A DNA stretch of 5,748 nucleotides from NCBI GenBank assembly GCA_001940755.1, contig MEHH01000185.1, positions 1 to 5,748 on the forward strand. Reading direction: 5' to 3'. This document shows, piece by piece, positions 1 to 5,748 of the stretch. Both the position numbers and the translations under genes were made by a program. The notes under the pieces were generated by a model. The model worked only from the letters and a program-made list of their open reading frames with translations. It had not been told where the DNA came from and did not search any database. The stretch comes from Candidatus Heimdallarchaeota archaeon AB_125 (GTDB lineage Archaea > Asgardarchaeota > Heimdallarchaeia > Heimdallarchaeales > Heimdallarchaeaceae). Numbering within the stretch: the stretch's first letter is position 1; every line of letters starts with the position of its first letter.

Positions 1-948
1 AGATGTTAGAATAGCACCTGTAGGATCAATTTCTTCACTATTATCTTTAATCTTAGTTTTGAAATCATGTAATGCTACCAAATATTCCATAGAATTTTCT
101 GCAGATATAGAAGCATTGGATGATGCACCAGTTATTGGTGAGTGAGTCTTTTTATCGATAAGAACAATTTCAATAATATCATAATCTGTTAAATCAAGCT
201 GTAAGTTGAGTTTTCCAAAAGTAGGCAAGAGAGGAGTTGGTTCTGGATTCAAATAATCCCGTAGAACTTGAACTTTTTCATCCTCAGCATGTTCTAAAAC
301 ATAACTTTGGAATTCTTCACTTTCTTCGACTTTTTGTCCAACATTTGAAACAAGTTCGAATCTTTTTGTGTTTATCCCTGCTTCAGCCATTATTGTAAAT
401 AACATTTCTCTGAGACTGTCTTTATAGTAAATACTTGTATTTTCAAAGTCAACTTCAAACTTAGGATCAGTAAACATCTCTCTGATATGTTGATGAATAA
501 CAACCATTTGTTCAGGAGTTACTAAATCCACTTTATGACATAAAACAGTAATACTCCCATCAGGATTCTCTTTTTTGAATTGACGAATTGTAAAACTAAA
601 TCTTCTCTCTGACTCTTCGAATAACTCAGGTTTAGTGACATCAACAATCCAAATTAATAGTTTTACATTTGAAAAGACTAGATGACGAAAATGTGTAACA
701 GCTTCATTCCAATACGATTCTTGTCCTCCTGAATCTATAATCATACTTTTTTGCTCTTCATCAATGAATTGTCTTTGATAATGTACAGTAGCCATGTAAC
801 CATTGACTTCTTCTGGCTCTTTATTGAAGAAGACAACATCTTTTATCGCGGTTTTACCAGCAGCTTGAAGACCCATTAAAAGAATCTTATCCTCTACAGC
901 TGGAGCTGCATCTTTTTTACCTGAAAGTTCGTCGAAGAGATAGGACAT
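1..948 (-). CDS. Rag/Gtr-like small GTPase with C-terminal roadblock-like segment (3' end cut by window edge)
   Basis: The frame runs from ATG at 948 to the window edge without a stop (316 codons read), so the C-terminus is missing. All G motifs are visible: G1 P-loop GLQAAGKT (residues 26-33), probable switch I threonine T54 in YMATVHY, G3 DSGGQES (72-78), G4 HKVD (138-141) and a G5-like TSIYYKDSL (171-179). HKxD in place of NKxD, a GGQ after the G3 aspartate and TSI at G5 are the pattern of eukaryotic RagA/Gtr1, hence the family call. After a linker rich in acidic residues (about 200-245), residues 258-300 read as strand, turn with P271, strand, helix, resembling the start of a roadblock domain, which Rag GTPases carry at their C-terminus; this part is inferred. 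The protein is expected to be cytosolic and to cycle between GTP and GDP states. An AGAGG seven bases before the ATG and a TATA box support this start. It could instead be another Asgard Ras/Arf-superfamily branch. Confidence 0.85.
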   Translation of the reverse strand, partial: MSYLFDELSGKKDAAPAVEDKILLMGLQAAGKTAIKDVVFFNKEPEEVNGYMATVHYQRQFIDEEQKSMIIDSGGQESYWNEAVTHFRHLVFSNVKLLIWIVDVTKPELFEESERRFSFTIRQFKKENPDGSITVLCHKVDLVTPEQMVVIHQHIREMFTDPKFEVDFENTSIYYKDSLREMLFTIMAEAGINTKRFELVSNVGQKVEESEEFQSYVLEHAEDEKVQVLRDYLNPEPTPLLPTFGKLNLQLDLTDYDIIEIVLIDKKTHSPITGASSNASISAENSMEYLVALHDFKTKIKDNSEEIDPTGAILTS

Positions 949-960
949 ATTGTTGCCTCT
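949..960 (-). promoter_or_regulatory. Shine-Dalgarno-like AGAGG of the Rag-like GTPase gene
   Basis: On the minus strand AGAGG lies at 960-956, seven bases before the ATG at 948. The spacing is normal for a ribosome binding site, and no earlier in-frame start is as well placed. It supports 948 as the true start. The match is short and could be chance in AT-rich DNA. Confidence 0.4.
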
Positions 961-985
961 AATATAGTGGTTATAACCTTATTGA

Positions 986-993
986 TATTTATA
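986..993 (-). promoter_or_regulatory. Archaeal TATA box (TATAAATA) upstream of the Rag-like GTPase gene
   Basis: Minus-strand TATAAATA sits 37 bases before the GTPase start codon. Archaeal transcription usually begins about 25 bases downstream of the TATA centre, which would give a leader of roughly 15 bases, enough to hold the AGAGG at 960-956. It implies that the GTPase gene can be transcribed independently of the large surface-protein gene upstream. In DNA this AT-rich such octamers occur by chance, so the position, not the sequence alone, is the support. Confidence 0.45.
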
Positions 994-1008
994 GAAAAAA
1001 AGAATAAT
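994..1008 (-). terminator. Poly-T tract, likely terminator of the surface-protein gene
   Basis: On the minus strand the sequence after the surface-protein stop (1034-1032) becomes pyrimidine-rich and contains seven consecutive T residues (1001-995) within TTCTTTTTTTC, about 30 bases past the stop. Archaeal intrinsic termination relies on such U-runs and needs no hairpin; none is obvious here. It lies directly before the TATA box of the next gene, so it would separate the two transcription units, perhaps incompletely. Confidence 0.45.
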
Positions 1009-1031
1009 AAACTATCGATAAAGGCTGAAGT

Positions 1032-4000
1032 TTACTCAGTACCCTGTTGAGCTTCCATTTCTTTAGCAGCTAACATTATTATAACTGATTTTCTTCTTAT
1101 TACCTTGATGAATTCTTCGATCTCTTTTAGAGGTTTCTTTGATTTAAGTTTGCTTATCATTTCATCTATTTCTTCATATAAATGTTCTTGATAATTCAAG
1201 AGAAGACTTCCATATTCAGTATCTGCTAAAACAATAAGAGATAGATTCTCGAAACCTCCTCTAGCCATCTTATTTTCCAATTGTAAACCATGAACAAATC
1301 CAGTCATTTTTTCAGTTGGTAGGATAATTGAACCCACTCTTCTACCGGCATCATGCTCCTCAAAACCCAAGCTTGAGTAAGCTTGATCAGCTATCTTAAG
1401 GAGGAAGTTTTCAACCCCAATACGCATTCTACCAATATATCGACCAATATCAAGAGAATGGTCTCCAATAAGTGGAATAGGTCCTTTTCTTTGATCAAAA
1501 ATAGTGAGTATAACACCAGGAGACATGATAGAATAATTCAACGCTATATCTTCTATTGCAACTTTTTCCATTAACTCCTCAAAGGATTTTGGTCTAGTTA
1601 ATTTGTAAACTACATAAGATACAATTGCTGCAACTCCAATGCTACCACCAATCAGAACATAGAGCAACCATCTTGGGAAACCTTCAGGAGGAGGATATGT
1701 AACAATTATTTCATCAAATTCCTTTTCTATAATATCAAATATTGGCGTTCCAAGATAGCTTGCTTTTACTCCTATGTATGCAATATTTTCTTCCAATAAA
1801 AATGAAATAGAAGCTAGACCATCTAAATTTGTGGTATCTGGTATTGATTTAGAATCATTATAATCAAAGAAGTCAAACTTAACTAATGAAGGAATTGTAG
1901 TATCATTTTTGTAATAAATATAAATAAAGAAAGTAATTGTTTCGAAAGGTATGGGAGTACTATCGATTAATGTTAAATTCGCATTTATTGTAACTGATTG
2001 TCCTTCCAAAATAGTAGTATTTGAAACCCACAAATTAAGTAATACTGGAATAGGTCTTATTTCAAGTAAGATAGTTGTATTAATACTTGGAGTGCTATTG
2101 TAAAACAAGGATTCAGCTCGGATAACAAGAGAGAAATTACCTTTTTGTCCTATTGTTGTAGAAGAATAATAAAATCGACATTCTGATTCAGTTGAGATAA
2201 TATCGAATTCCTCTGAATTATTCAGATAAAGTTTTTCAATTGTGAGATTATCTCCTAAGTCATTTTGCAAATTAAGAACAATTTCAAAATCTTCATAGTA
2301 TTCGACACTTGTATCAGTCTCTTCCAGAATTGTTAGATTACCTTCTTTCTTATTAACCGTCAGAAAGAGAGAAACAGTTTGTCCTTGAGCAAGAGATCCT
2401 TGATAAAATTGAACATGTATCTCAGTCTCTAAGAAATTAGTAACATCCCAAGCCTGTAAGGTTACAGTATATATTGTGGATATGTTTGAAACACCTATAC
2501 TCAAATTATAAGAAATATCATAGAAAATAGCTACTTCTAGTTGTTCTATTATCTCTTCATCTATAGCATCCGTCACATTCACAATGTAAGTATACGTATC
2601 ATTATAAAGCAGAGTTACATGCTCTCCACTCTCAAAATCTACAGGAAAAACATATGAAACAGTGATATCATCTACAATGAGTATAAAATTAGATTCTACT
2701 TTATTACTCTCGTAATCAATCTTCCCTGTGTTATCATATAATATAACTCGTAAAGTATGATTACCGTCTGTTTTAGGAACAGTGAAATTCCAATAAGGAC
2801 CAACAATAGGTTCAAACTCTGTTTCATCATCCCACCAGACTTGTATATATTTGATATCATTCTCTGCGCTTATATTATATCGAATCTCAGTACCTCCTAC
2901 AACGGGATATTCACCGAAAGGAGTCATTGTAATATTTACAATATCTTTAATGTAGAAGTCAAGTATAGGTGCATAAATATCAAATGTGAAATCGAAAGTA
3001 TAGGTTTCTTCATTCCCTAGTAAATCAGCTACAGTTATGCTCAAATTAGCAAACTCAGCACCATCATAAAGAGTAACAAATTGAGCTGCCATCAGAATCT
3101 CAAAATCACCATCTAAATCCCAAGATACAGAATTTGGTAATGCAAGAATATCCCATTCATATTCAACATTACTAATTGAATATTCAGAGAAATCAGTAAC
3201 ATTAAAGCTTAAAGCTGTTCTGTCATTTATCTGATCTAATGGACTTGGATCTAATAGAAAGACATCAGGAGGAGTACTATCATATACTAGATTATATGTC
3301 ACATCCACATAATTTCCTAATGTATCCATAGCTCTAATAATCAATTCTGCTTCTTTGTCTGTAGTAGAATTGAGATTAAAACTATCTATGAAAAGTTGAA
3401 AAGCTTGCCCATCCCACGAATATGAAGTATTATAACCTGGATCATTATCACTTGAAAAGACTTGAACTAAAGCATTTGCAGGAACATATTTATCACCATG
3501 TTCTGAATCATCGACTAAGCTAGGAATGTTTACTAAAATTATATTTGGAGCAGTATTGTCAATTGTAAAGTAAATTCGGGTGATATTGACATTTCCAGAA
3601 AGATCATAGACTTTAACATCTAGAGTATGAGGACTATCTGCTAATCCATACAGTGAGAAATTAAATTTTGTAGCAAATAGTTTGTAAATTTTTTCATCTA
3701 GAGAATATAGTACATTTAATGCATCTCTCGATATATTATTATCATCTACATCAAATGAAAATAGAGTAGTTCCAAGTTGCCTTGTGTTATTATAACTCAG
3801 ATAGTCACCTACAAATTGAGGAGCTGTTTTATCTACAAAAAAAGTAAATGTGATAACATTTCTTACATCAAACGAATCAAATGTTGTTATATTCAGAACA
3901 TGAGTACCTTCAACATTGGGTAATGAGTCAGCACCTGTTAGAATTAAAGATTCTGTCACAAGTGTCGTATTCTTTTCTGTTCCTCCATTCCAAGTATAGT

Positions 4001-5417
4001 AAACTGTACTATTACTTTGCTGGATTATTAACTCTACATCATTTCCTCCCAAATAGTATCCTGAATCATCCATATATCTTAAATCGACAGAAAAGACAGT
4101 TGGATCTGTTGTAAAAACATAAGTTAAGTAATAATTATGACCATAAACATCTTCAGCGTATATGTATAAATCATGGCTACCTAGCCCTGATGGCATAACA
4201 GTGGAATAGATATTACTAACATCATATGTCCATGATTGGATAGACCCCGCATCCCAACTAAAGTTTAGCCATGTAAAAGAACTGTAATCAATAATTTCTA
4301 CTTTGATTGTTTTACCTCCTAATAAGAATGAATCATTTGCGACATTATCAAGACTAATGGTTGGTGCATCAGAATCAAAATAAAACTCGTAATTATAAGT
4401 TCGTGTTTTGAAAAGATCTGTTGTATTAACCTCAAGGTAATGCAACCCATTAAAGGAAGGGGCTGTTATATCAAATGGATCACTTAAAGCATCAGGCGTC
4501 GGATCCTCATCCCAAGAATAGCTAACAGACAGAGTGTTATATGCAGAGAAATCAAACTCATAACCTCCTGCATACGTTTCACCACTTTCAGCATTGTGGA
4601 GTACTAGATTATCATATGTTGCATCATAACCCAATCTTAGAACTTCTATTCGGGTATTGTTGTAAAGGGGATCACTAGCTGAAACCTCGAGATAATGCCA
4701 ACCATGACCAAGAGTACTGGTTAATTCAGTTGAAGTAGTATTGTCAAATGAATTCCAAGTACCTCCATCCCATCTATAATAACTTGTTGAACCTTCTGTA
4801 ACAGCAATGTTAACAGTTTCATTAGTAGTATGAATTGTATTATTAGAGGGGCCATAAAAGTTAACATCAGGATAAATCTCTTCCCTCATGTAGAGTTGAA
4901 CTCCTAGTATACCATCTGTATTTGAGAAAGTGTAAGTGTTTGAATGCACTCCATCAACTATATCCCAAACAACATTTGTAGTTGCACCAATACCATATCC
5001 ACTTTGTAATCCATCTGGCATAATGTTTGTAGTTATATGACCTTGTGTTGCAGTGATATCTTCATATTTCAATTCATAAGTAACCTTTAGTCTATCACCG
5101 GTAGGAATTGTATAAGTTGTAAGAGTGCTGTTTTCTTCAAAATTGAACCAATATTCAGTTTGTGGTCCAGGTATTGGTTCAAGTAAGAATTCAGTATATG
5201 TTATTACTTTTGTCGAACTATTTGAACTGAAATAATGATGCAAAGTAATTTTATAAGTAATATCCATTGTTTTGAAAGTGTATGGAACACCAGGTTCATT
5301 TGTATCTCTATGTATATTAGCAATATAATGAACTTTATCTGCTAATGTAGTGTTTTGTGCAAACACTGGACTATACATCACAGATTCCTCCATATAAGGA
5401 GGTTGGTTATACCACAT
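1032..5417 (-). CDS. Giant single-pass surface protein with tandem Ig-like modules and a longin-like cytoplasmic tail; 5' end disrupted
   Basis: The open frame reaches from a TTG at 5426 (a TAA lies three codons upstream, at 5435-5433) to a TAA at 1034-1032, 1464 codons. Residue numbers used here count from that TTG; the first ATG is codon 4 (5417), another is codon 12 (5393). Order of parts: N-terminal beta-rich region (about 25-187); eight Ig-like modules (188-920); three further beta-rich domains (921-1029, 1030-1127, 1128-1248), the last with an invasin/Big_1-like TTNLDGLASISF; one transmembrane helix (about 1253-1274) followed by positive KLTRPK; and a cytoplasmic domain (1275-1464). About 40 N-x-S/T sequons, only in the predicted exterior, and a single cysteine (C1083) fit a glycosylated archaeal surface protein. 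Topology would be N-out, C-in, so a signal peptide is required, yet none exists: the frame begins with polar residues, and the DNA beyond about 5400 codes for HsdS on the other strand. The true start is therefore lost, and the annotated start is only the first ATG. Ligand and function are unknown; adhesion or sensing is a guess. Confidence 0.85.
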   Translation of the reverse strand: MWYNQPPYMEESVMYSPVFAQNTTLADKVHYIANIHRDTNEPGVPYTFKTMDITYKITLHHYFSSNSSTKVITYTEFLLEPIPGPQTEYWFNFEENSTLTTYTIPTGDRLKVTYELKYEDITATQGHITTNIMPDGLQSGYGIGATTNVVWDIVDGVHSNTYTFSNTDGILGVQLYMREEIYPDVNFYGPSNNTIHTTNETVNIAVTEGSTSYYRWDGGTWNSFDNTTSTELTSTLGHGWHYLEVSASDPLYNNTRIEVLRLGYDATYDNLVLHNAESGETYAGGYEFDFSAYNTLSVSYSWDEDPTPDALSDPFDITAPSFNGLHYLEVNTTDLFKTRTYNYEFYFDSDAPTISLDNVANDSFLLGGKTIKVEIIDYSSFTWLNFSWDAGSIQSWTYDVSNIYSTVMPSGLGSHDLYIYAEDVYGHNYYLTYVFTTDPTVFSVDLRYMDDSGYYLGGNDVELIIQQSNSTVYYTWNGGTEKNTTLVTESLILTGADSLPNVEGTHVLNITTFDSFDVRNVITFTFFVDKTAPQFVGDYLSYNNTRQLGTTLFSFDVDDNNISRDALNVLYSLDEKIYKLFATKFNFSLYGLADSPHTLDVKVYDLSGNVNITRIYFTIDNTAPNIILVNIPSLVDDSEHGDKYVPANALVQVFSSDNDPGYNTSYSWDGQAFQLFIDSFNLNSTTDKEAELIIRAMDTLGNYVDVTYNLVYDSTPPDVFLLDPSPLDQINDRTALSFNVTDFSEYSISNVEYEWDILALPNSVSWDLDGDFEILMAAQFVTLYDGAEFANLSITVADLLGNEETYTFDFTFDIYAPILDFYIKDIVNITMTPFGEYPVVGGTEIRYNISAENDIKYIQVWWDDETEFEPIVGPYWNFTVPKTDGNHTLRVILYDNTGKIDYESNKVESNFILIVDDITVSYVFPVDFESGEHVTLLYNDTYTYIVNVTDAIDEEIIEQLEVAIFYDISYNLSIGVSNISTIYTVTLQAWDVTNFLETEIHVQFYQGSLAQGQTVSLFLTVNKKEGNLTILEETDTSVEYYEDFEIVLNLQNDLGDNLTIEKLYLNNSEEFDIISTESECRFYYSSTTIGQKGNFSLVIRAESLFYNSTPSINTTILLEIRPIPVLLNLWVSNTTILEGQSVTINANLTLIDSTPIPFETITFFIYIYYKNDTTIPSLVKFDFFDYNDSKSIPDTTNLDGLASISFLLEENIAYIGVKASYLGTPIFDIIEKEFDEIIVTYPPPEGFPRWLLYVLIGGSIGVAAIVSYVVYKLTRPKSFEELMEKVAIEDIALNYSIMSPGVILTIFDQRKGPIPLIGDHSLDIGRYIGRMRIGVENFLLKIADQAYSSLGFEEHDAGRRVGSIILPTEKMTGFVHGLQLENKMARGGFENLSLIVLADTEYGSLLLNYQEHLYEEIDEMISKLKSKKPLKEIEEFIKVIRRKSVIIMLAAKEMEAQQGTE
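1035..1604 (-). other. Cytoplasmic longin-like domain of the surface protein
   Basis: Residues 1275-1464 follow the transmembrane helix. A short amphipathic stretch (SFEELMEKVAIEDIA) leads into a pattern of strand-strand (GVILTIFDQRKGPIPLI, with the RKGP turn), long helix (about 1326-1354), three strands (GSIILPTE; KMTGFVHGLQLENK; ENLSLIVLAD), then two helices (about 1407-1428 and 1433-1454). That beta-beta-alpha-beta-beta-beta-alpha-alpha order is the longin topology, and a hydrophobic strand ending in an F-D-x-x-K/R-G-P turn is a usual longin-like opening. Longin and roadblock domains are related scaffolds that bind small GTPases, and a Rag-like GTPase gene follows. The fold is inferred from hydrophobic pattern only; a roadblock-like or unrelated fold is possible. 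Confidence 0.5.
2667..4865 (-). repeat. Eight tandem Ig-like modules (83-100 residues each) in the surface protein
   Basis: Approximate module limits in residues: 188-270, 271-355, 356-444, 445-536, 537-627, 628-720, 721-820 and 821-920. Each has an aromatic strand ending in W-D/N (W219, W305, W391, W479, W671, W758, W865; degenerate L576-D577 in module 5), then 30-43 residues later G-x-H-x-L-x-V-x-x-x-D or a relic of it: GWHYLEVSASD (242), GLHYLEVNTTD (327), GSHDLYIYAED (416), GTHVLNITTFD (507), SPHTLDVKVYD (598), KEAELIIRAMD (691), EFANLSITVAD (791), GNHTLRVILYD (888). Several end in F-x-x-D-x-x-A/P-P (FYFDSDAP, FFVDKTAP, FTIDNTAP, LVYDSTPP, FTFDIYAP). This resembles bacterial Ig-like domains of the GTHTLTVTATD type. 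The modules are strongly diverged, so the duplication is old and the DNA itself does not repeat. Confidence 0.75.
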
Positions 5418-5665
5418 ATCAACCAATTGATTTTATTGGTTCAACTACTTTAACATGTGGTTATAATTATAAATTGAATAAATATAATGCTCTTTTTTTA
5501 ATAGCAGTTTTAGATTTAGAAAGATTTAAATATTCATTTGGTAGAAAGTATGGTAAAATACAATTGTTAAAAACTAAAATCAAACTGCCTTCAAAAGAAG
5601 GACAACCAGATTTTGAGTTTATGGAGAACTATATAAAATCATTACCTTATTCAAGCTCAATATAA
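5402..5665 (+). pseudogene. C-terminal fragment of a restriction-modification specificity subunit S (HsdS/BcgI-B type)
   Basis: The last 87 residues of an S subunit are present, from about V-G-Y-T-T-Y-Q-P at 5402 to TAA at 5663-5665. S subunits carry two target-recognition domains and choose the DNA sequence that the methyltransferase and nuclease act on; full proteins are about 400 residues or more. Recognisable pieces are TTYQPIDFIGSTTL, LNKYNALFLIAV, FKYSFGRKYGK, the KIKLPSKEGQPDFEF strand that closes the second recognition domain, and the terminal MENYIKSLPYSS, a tail common in bacterial S subunits. The frame continues back to a GTG at 5357, but those residues come from DNA that encodes the surface protein on the other strand and do not look like an S subunit. 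Everything upstream (first recognition domain, spacer helices and most of the second) is missing, so it cannot be functional as seen. It ends 12 bases before an attC, as a cassette gene would. Confidence 0.85.
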
Positions 5666-5677
5666 ATAAAGAAACAA

Positions 5678-5748
5678 AAATAACAAAGCGCTTCAGATGA
5701 CCGCTATTTCGCTACTCTCGATAGCGGCAGGTGAACTTAACGTTATGC
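5678..5748 (+). other. attC: Integron attC recombination site (complete, R'' to R')
   Basis: An imperfect palindrome of about 70 bases has the full attC layout. R'' is AAATAAC (5678-5684) and R' is GTTATGC (5742-5748), with ATAAC pairing GTTAT. Unequal inner spacers AAAGC and TTAAC form the unpaired central spacer. L'' begins at 5690 (G pairs C5736) and TTCA (5692-5695) pairs TGAA (5732-5735... read on the opposite arm); then TG (5698-5699) pairs CA, and CCGCTAT (5701-5707) pairs ATAGCGG (5721-5727), closing a 13-base loop (5708-5720). Two bases of the left arm have no partner: C5691 and A5700. On the bottom strand these are G and T, the same identities as the extrahelical bases that direct integrase IntI to the bottom strand of known attC sites. 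Strand exchange would fall after G5742. R' deviates from GTTRRRY at its fifth base. Higher GC than the flanks also marks it as a distinct element. Confidence 0.85.

Noticed and set aside
949..1031. Intergenic gap as a small RNA or small-protein gene
   Set aside because: The 83 bases are accounted for by a T-tract, TATA box and ribosome binding site; no open frame or stable hairpin is seen.
1383..4114. Short plus-strand open frames inside the surface-protein gene (for example 1383-1574, 2757-3020 and 3881-4114)
   Set aside because: They are antisense to a strongly supported coding frame, have no recognisable domains, and read as low-complexity shadows of AT-rich codons.
5357..5401. Upstream extension of the plus-strand HsdS frame to a GTG at 5357
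   Set aside because: These 15 codons overlap the well-supported surface-protein reading on the minus strand and do not resemble an S subunit; no ribosome binding site precedes the GTG.
5424..5426. TTG at 5426 as the genuine start of the surface protein
   Set aside because: It is only the first possible start after a stop, lies inside HsdS-coding DNA, has no ribosome binding site, and gives no signal peptide.
5403..5441. Inverted repeats TTGGTT/AACCAA (5403-5408 with 5421-5426) and AACCAAT/ATTGGTT (5421-5427 with 5435-5441) near the join, as a possible attachment site or transposon end
   Set aside because: The arms are six or seven bases, share one half, and lie inside HsdS codons for YQPIDFIGS that are conserved for protein reasons; no direct repeat or known end sequence accompanies them.

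Overview
The window looks like a piece of an AT-rich archaeal genome, most plausibly an Asgard archaeon, joined near position 5400 to bacterial-type mobile DNA. The archaeal call rests on three things: a Rag/Gtr-type small GTPase with the HKxD form of the G4 motif, a giant sequon-rich surface protein whose cytoplasmic tail has a longin-like fold pattern, and a TATA-box promoter between them. No rRNA or tRNA gene is present to fix the taxonomy, so the lineage is inferred.

Layout. Positions 1-948 (minus strand) hold a Rag-like GTPase, cut off at its C-terminus by the window edge. Positions 949-1031 are a short intergenic gap that, read on the minus strand, holds a poly-T terminator-like tract followed by a TATA box and a Shine-Dalgarno-like AGAGG for the GTPase. 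Positions 1032 to about 5400 (minus strand) are one very large gene for a type I membrane protein. It has an N-terminal domain, eight tandem Ig-like modules, three further beta-rich domains, one transmembrane helix and a cytoplasmic domain of about 190 residues. Its beginning is missing: there is no signal peptide and a stop lies directly upstream. Positions of about 5402-5665 (plus strand) are the last 87 residues of a restriction-modification specificity subunit (HsdS/BcgI-B type) without the rest of the gene. Positions 5678-5748 are a well-formed integron attC recombination site, in the orientation expected downstream of a cassette gene; the window ends on the last base of its R' core site.

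How the genes may work together. The surface protein and the GTPase are tandem on the same strand. A membrane receptor-like protein with a longin-like tail beside a Rag-type GTPase suggests a membrane platform that recruits or regulates the GTPase, loosely like the eukaryotic Rag-Ragulator arrangement. This is inference from fold pattern and adjacency. The HsdS fragment and attC belong to a different genetic context, an integron cassette. The join either records a recombination event that removed the start of both genes or is an assembly chimera; the sequence alone cannot decide, but both reading frames losing their 5' ends at one point makes the join itself certain to deserve checking.
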